NCBI GenBank assembly: GCA_049509915.1
Contig: JBEKZL010000164.1
Span: forward strand, 1-17,158
Origin: JBEKYD01 sp049509915
GTDB taxonomy: Bacteria; Acidobacteriota; Terriglobia; Bryobacterales; Bryobacteraceae
Direction: 5' to 3'
Length of the DNA: 17,158 nt
Shown here: positions 15,263-17,158 of the stretch, piece by piece
Layout of the letters: each line of letters begins with the position of its first letter
Position numbering within the stretch: position 1 is the first letter of the stretch
Program-made: the position numbers and the translations under genes
The notes under the pieces: model-generated
What the model was told of the DNA's origin: nothing
Database searches by the model: none
What the model saw: only the letters and a program-made list of their open reading frames with translations

Positions 15263-15772
15263 TCAGTCTTCGGGCTTCGGGTTCAGCGTTTCGAAGACCC
15301 CTAACTCCCGGTTCTTGCGCACGGCATCCCACCGAAAGCAGCGCCCATTCATGGCTACGTACACACCGGGCGGAAGCGTCTGCACGAAGGCCAGCGCGGT
15401 CCCCAGGTTGAACAGTCCATCGGAGCTGCCGAACGTGTAAGGAACCATGGCGCCGGTAAGAACCACGGTTTTGCCGGCGACATTGGGGCCGAGCAGGGCC
15501 GCGGTCAGCTCCATCGAGTCGGTGCCGTGGGTGACCACAATGCGGTTTTCGCCGGCTTCGCGGCAGCGCTTCAGAATCAAGCCGCGGCCGGACTCGGTCA
15601 TATCCAGGCTGTCGATCATGAAGAGGGTTTCCACGGCCACCGGCAGCCGGCAACGGCCCAGCCGCAGCATGTCGGGCAAATGAGTCTCCTTGAAGAAGAG
15701 CTCTCCGGTGAGCTCGTTGTACTCTTTGTCGAAGGTTCCGCCGGTTACCAGTATCCGGATCGTGTCGGGCAT
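15263..15772 (-). CDS. Single-domain asparaginase-like protein
   Basis: The protein has 169 residues, only half the length of classic L-asparaginases (about 330). It matches their N-terminal catalytic domain: TGGTFDK near residue 10-16 holds the nucleophilic Thr, VVTHGTDSMELTA at 79-91 holds the second Thr-Asp pair, and GKTVVLTGAM at 100-109 holds the conserved Lys region, followed by SSDGLFNL. It then ends cleanly with VYVAMNGRCFRWDAVRKNRE, a tail I recall from short asparaginase-domain proteins, so it looks like a natural one-domain family rather than a truncation. It may hydrolyse asparagine or a related amide in the cytoplasm. The ATG at 15772 has GGAG five bases upstream. The frame is open much further (to 16363), but that part lies within mutY. 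It follows mutY by 25 bases, likely in one operon. Confidence 0.9.
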   Translation of the reverse strand: MPDTIRILVTGGTFDKEYNELTGELFFKETHLPDMLRLGRCRLPVAVETLFMIDSLDMTESGRGLILKRCREAGENRIVVTHGTDSMELTAALLGPNVAGKTVVLTGAMVPYTFGSSDGLFNLGTALAFVQTLPPGVYVAMNGRCFRWDAVRKNRELGVFETLNPKPED

Positions 15773-15797
15773 TGTTTCTCCAGGTAGCTCCATTTCT

Positions 15798-16820
15798 CTA
15801 CGCCCGCAGACACGCCGCTCCAGCTTTGGCAGCCAAATTGAGCGCTTTCCGGGCGGTCGTGCTGAGGGGAACACCTTCCAGTTGGCGGGGGTCCATCCAG
15901 GCAAATAGGCCGTGGCCGGCCGGAAGCTTTTTCGCCTCGGCCCGCGCCACCGAAATCCGGTATCGATGGTGGGTGATGGAGTGCCGAAACTCGCCGAGCG
16001 GAGCACCGACGCGCGCGGCGGGAAGCTGGTCAGGCGAAGGCAGGTCCCAGAAGCCGGCCATGCGGCCCAGGGAAAGCTCCCGGCGGCGGAGCAGGATGCG
16101 ACCGGAACGCTCCACCAGCAAGAGCGTCTCCCGCACTTCCACGAGCTCCACGCGGCGCAGTTTGACGGGCAATTGCGCGGCGGTGCCGGCCTGGCGCGCG
16201 CGGCAGCCGGTCGAGATCGGGCAAGCGGTGCAAAGCGGGCTGCGCGGCAGGCACACGGTGGCACCCAGATCCATGAGCGCCTGGTTGAATTCACCCGGAT
16301 CGCGCGCCACCAGCCAGGTTTGGGCGATTTCACCAAACCTGCGGCGGGTGGCGGGGGCACCAATATCGGCGGAATCGTTCGAGACCCGCGCCACTACCCG
16401 AAGCACGTTGCCATCCACAACGGCGTGCGGCCGGCCGAAGGCGATGCTGGCAATGGCCGCGGCAGTGTAATCTCCGATACCCGGAAGGGCCTTCAACGCC
16501 TCGATTTCTTCGGGGAATTGGCCGGCGGCGTCAACCTGGCGAGCAGCCCGCAGCAGGTTGCGGGCACGCGAATAATAGCCCAGCCCGCTCCAGATCGCCA
16601 GCACGTCCGCTTCGCCGGCCGCCGCCAGCGCCTCCACCGACGGATACCGCTCCAGGAACCGCTCGTAATACGAAATGGCTGCCTGAGCGCGAGTCTGCTG
16701 CAGCATGATCTCGGAAACCCAAACGCGATAAGGATCGCGCGTGCGCCGCCAGGGCAGATCGCGGTGCGCCTTTCGATACCAGGCCAGCAGGGATCGGCCG
16801 ATGCCGTTGAATGGAGCCAC
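15798..16820 (-). CDS. mutY: A/G-specific adenine DNA glycosylase
   Basis: MutY removes adenine mispaired with 8-oxoguanine or G. From the GTG at 16820 the protein has 340 residues. Domains: an HhH-GPD glycosylase core (LLAWYRKAHRDLPW, then EIMLQQT with catalytic Glu37), the LPGIGDYTAAAI helix-hairpin-helix, and VDGNVLRV with catalytic Asp136. An iron-sulfur motif C-X6-C-X2-C-X5-C follows (CLPRSPLCTACPISTGC), and a C-terminal NUDIX-like 8-oxoG recognition domain has FRHSITHHRYR. The frame is open to an ATG at 16874, but those extra 18 codons would be the decamer hairpin at 16816-16891. The GTG puts the catalytic Glu at 37, its position in E. coli MutY, and the conserved LLAWY just after the start. 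No Shine-Dalgarno supports either start, so the start is uncertain. The asparaginase-like gene follows 25 bases downstream. Confidence 0.93.
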   Translation of the reverse strand: MAPFNGIGRSLLAWYRKAHRDLPWRRTRDPYRVWVSEIMLQQTRAQAAISYYERFLERYPSVEALAAAGEADVLAIWSGLGYYSRARNLLRAARQVDAAGQFPEEIEALKALPGIGDYTAAAIASIAFGRPHAVVDGNVLRVVARVSNDSADIGAPATRRRFGEIAQTWLVARDPGEFNQALMDLGATVCLPRSPLCTACPISTGCRARQAGTAAQLPVKLRRVELVEVRETLLLVERSGRILLRRRELSLGRMAGFWDLPSPDQLPAARVGAPLGEFRHSITHHRYRISVARAEAKKLPAGHGLFAWMDPRQLEGVPLSTTARKALNLAAKAGAACLRA

Positions 16821-16891
16821 CGATGAACGCCGATGAACGCCGATAACTCCTTTTGTTTCTCCATCGGTGTTCATCGGTGTTTATCGGTGGC
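16816..16891. repeat. Decamer-based hairpin element, copy 2
   Basis: Arms of 29 bases at 16816-16844 and 16863-16891 flank an 18-base loop. Each arm is three decamers of the type RCCGATRAAC. The arms match at 26 of 29 positions; all three differences are G facing T on the plus strand, which would be G-U pairs in plus-strand RNA. The outer flank (ATGAAGAAATATGGCCACC, read on the minus strand from about 16905) resembles the left flank of copy 1 at 13141-13158. It overlaps the mutY start and lies 22 bases after the stop of the S24-like gene. Confidence 0.8.
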
Positions 16892-16913
16892 CATATTTCT
16901 TCATGGCTCGCAA

Positions 16914-17158
16914 TTACTCGATCACACGCAGCCACTCGGCCACCACGGCGAAATCCTCCGGGCCGACGTCCCAGGCTTCAAATTCGGGATTCAGTGGCTC
17001 CAGCCGGATGCGTTCGTGCCGCCATTGGTCTTCGCCCAAGGCGACCTTGGTGCTGGTATATTTCTTGACGGTGTAGCGCGCGGTCTCATCGGTGACGCCA
17101 AACCGCTGGATCAGCAGAATCTTGTTCTGCCGCGAACCGGCCGGATGCAAGCGGAACA
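16914..17158 (-). CDS. C-terminal part of a protein resembling the S24/LexA peptidase fold, 5'-truncated by the window
   Basis: The last 81 codons or so are visible; the frame is open to the window edge at 17158, so the start lies outside. A TTG at 17150 lies inside the frame and need not be the start. The visible part reads RYTVKKYTSTKV, then WRHERIRLEPLNPEFEAWDV and DFAVVAEWLRVIE. This order, a TVK strand, a LEPLNPEFE strand and a closing hydrophobic strand, resembles the end of the S24/LexA/UmuD fold, in which the Lys of EVTVKR-type strands is catalytic. The match is by eye and weak. Such domains occur in SOS-type repressors and also fused to helicase-like or other large proteins, so the full protein could be much larger. 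It ends 22 bases before the decamer hairpin, which may act as its transcript end. Confidence 0.6.
   Translation of the reverse strand, partial: FRLHPAGSRQNKILLIQRFGVTDETARYTVKKYTSTKVALGEDQWRHERIRLEPLNPEFEAWDVGPEDFAVVAEWLRVIE

Noticed and set aside
15773..16363. Upstream extension of the asparaginase-like frame to 366 residues
   Set aside because: The extension lies within mutY in another frame. The ATG at 15772 has a Shine-Dalgarno and begins right at the asparaginase domain.

Overview
The window is ordinary chromosome of a GC-rich, Gram-negative-type bacterium, most likely an Acidobacteriota of the Solibacter/Bryobacter kind. The clues are two very large Oar-like outer-membrane receptors in tandem (each with an N-terminal carboxypeptidase-regulatory domain and an LPLNGR motif), paired secreted S9 peptidases, a secreted NIPSNAP protein and palindromic intergenic repeats. 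The assignment comes from gene content, not from a marker gene. I found no phage, CRISPR array, rRNA, tRNA or intact insertion sequence, and no convincing new multi-gene system.

Layout. 1-3583 (+): two tandem S9 prolyl-oligopeptidase-type peptidases, the first cut by the window edge, with an 11-base stop/start overlap. 3584-4553: a gene-poor stretch ending in a DUF433 antitoxin-like gene broken by a single-base frameshift. 4554-4910 (+) and 4940-5635 (-): two small secreted proteins of unknown function, convergent around a hairpin. 5770-8925 and 9291-12779 (both -): the two TonB-dependent-receptor-like proteins, separated by palindromes. 12780-13308: a divergent intergenic region with a 19-bp imperfect inverted repeat and a decamer-based hairpin element. 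13309-14327 (+): hslR (Hsp15-like) and alkB, overlapping by ATGA. 14349-14816 (-): a small TfoX-like protein. 14870-15259 (+): secreted NIPSNAP protein. 15263-16820 (-): mutY followed by a single-domain asparaginase-like gene. 16816-16891: a second copy of the decamer hairpin, at the 5' end of mutY. 16914-17158 (-): the C-terminus of a protein that resembles the S24/LexA peptidase fold.

Function. The left two thirds encodes cell-envelope and secreted proteins: peptide hydrolysis by the S9 pair and probable uptake or surface binding of polymer-derived ligands by the receptors. The right third holds genome and RNA maintenance genes: alkB for alkylation damage, mutY for A:8-oxoG mismatches, and hslR for stalled 50S subunits. 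A repeated regulatory pattern is a -10-like hexamer only 6-8 bases before the start codon, without a good Shine-Dalgarno sequence, which suggests leaderless mRNAs for several genes (inference). The most interesting items are this promoter pattern, the decamer hairpin family that overlaps the mutY start, and the freshly broken antitoxin gene.
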